A stretch of DNA of 6,445 nt, from the NCBI GenBank assembly GCA_947468255.1, contig CANIMM010000186.1, forward strand, positions 1 to 6,445, given 5' to 3'. This stretch comes from Chitinophagaceae bacterium (GTDB lineage: Bacteria > Bacteroidota > Bacteroidia > Chitinophagales > Chitinophagaceae). Of this stretch, positions 6,180 to 6,445 are shown piece after piece; the stretch's first letter is position 1; the number at the start of each line of letters is the position of its first letter. A model generated the notes under the pieces. The model was not told the origin of the DNA, ran no database searches, and saw only the letters and a program-made list of their open reading frames with translations. Made by a program: the position numbers and the translations under genes.

Positions 6180-6270
6180 GATAACGGATAATTGATAACT
6201 GATAACGGATAATTGATAACTGATAACGGATAACTGATAATTGAAAACTGATAACTGATAACTGATAGTG
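6180..6270. repeat. 13-unit heptamer array (GATAACT)
   Basis: Thirteen in-phase heptamers of the form GATAACT, GATAACG, GATAATT, GAAAACT or GATAGTG run from 6180 to 6270. The first six form two identical 21-base super-units (6180-6200 and 6201-6221), showing recent higher-order duplication. The complement is the AGTTATC-type run that follows the core at 199 and 465. The array begins 36 bases upstream of the rsmA start codon and would lie at or just behind its promoter. Confidence 0.92.
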
Positions 6271-6366
6271 TGCTGGATGAATTAGCATAAAAGTTTAGAT
6301 GCAGCAAGCAGGTCGAACTTTCACCATTCACCATTGACCATTCACTAAGCCTCCATTGACCATTCA
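6268..6366 (-). repeat. Inverted third copy of the core repeat with heptamer flank
   Basis: Bases 6268-6322, read on the minus strand, match the 55-bp core at 410-464 at 48 of 55 positions without gaps. The best-kept part corresponds to TTATGCTAATTCATCCAGC. Beyond it lie CCATTCA/CCATTGA heptamers in two phased blocks, 6324-6344 and 6353-6366. Together with the GATAACT array at 6180-6270, the order heptamer A, core, heptamer B is the same as in the left-end copies but inverted. The composite hairpin H1/H2 is absent here. No gene lies in 6144-6445; an open frame at 6131-6367 on the minus strand only reads through these repeats. Confidence 0.9.
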
Positions 6367-6387
6367 ATCACTTGTTGCCATATTCAT

Positions 6388-6426
6388 CCAACCGCCGTCA
6401 GGGTTTACAACCGCTGACGGGGTTGG
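6388..6426. repeat. Long 17-bp stem-loop
   Basis: CCAACC (6388-6393) pairs with GGTTGG (6421-6426), CCGTCAG (6395-6401) pairs with CTGACGG (6414-6420), and GGTT (6402-6405) pairs with AACC (6409-6412). The result is 17 pairs around a TAC loop with single bulged G residues at 6394 and 6413 on opposite arms. No T-run follows in either direction, so it is a structural repeat candidate rather than a terminator. Confidence 0.8.
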
Positions 6427-6432
6427 GCGGCG

Positions 6433-6445
6433 ATTAAGCTGGCCG
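6433..6445 (-). repeat. Fragment of the core repeat at the window edge
   Basis: Read on the minus strand this is CGGCCAGCTTAAT, matching 151-163 of the first core copy at 12 of 13 positions. It is cut by the end of the window, so a fourth core copy or a fragment of one may continue beyond. Confidence 0.4.

Noticed and set aside
6131..6367. Open frame of 78 codons on the minus strand
   Set aside because: Its repeated SVINYPL-like peptide is only the translation of the GATAACT heptamer array, and it overlaps the start of rsmA.

Overview
The window looks like chromosomal DNA from a member of the Bacteroidota, most likely near the Chitinophagaceae. The evidence is an AT-leaning composition, genes without Shine-Dalgarno sites, a Bacteroidota-type promoter (TTG-N19-TAAGTTTG) before the first gene, an RsmA with the NFPY variant of its catalytic motif, and two Sec-exported proteins of types common in this phylum. 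The family-level placement is inferred from protein style, not from a search.

Layout. Positions 1-566 are non-coding and made of repeats: two copies of a 266-bp-period unit that combines perfect hairpins, a folded 54-bp spacer, a conserved 55-bp core and heptanucleotide runs. A promoter at 567-596 then drives a large SNF2-family ATPase (613-3477, +). Three 47/48-bp hairpin repeats follow (3559-3691). The first forms an intrinsic terminator that can serve both the ATPase gene and the convergent gene for a small exported protein (3684-4091, -). The 609-bp gap at 4092-4700 holds a near-perfect 20-bp palindrome and a perfectly phased 12-unit heptamer array (CCATTCA). A CAP/SCP-domain exported protein follows (4701-5345, +), facing the 16S rRNA dimethyltransferase gene rsmA (5391-6143, -). 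The right end (6144-6445) is again repeats: a 13-unit GATAACT array, an inverted third copy of the 55-bp core seen at the left end, CCATTCA-type heptamers, and a long stem-loop at 6388-6426.

The four genes do not form an operon. They lie in two convergent pairs and look like unrelated chromosomal functions: DNA/chromatin remodelling or transcription recycling, an unknown envelope role, an exported CAP protein, and ribosome maturation. No defence system, phage, integrase, transposase, CRISPR array, tRNA or rRNA was recognised. The most unusual content is the non-coding repeat family. A conserved 55-bp core, flanked on one side by TGGTGAA-type heptamers and on the other by AGTTATC-type heptamers, occurs three times in 6.4 kb in both orientations, with separate hairpin modules beside it.
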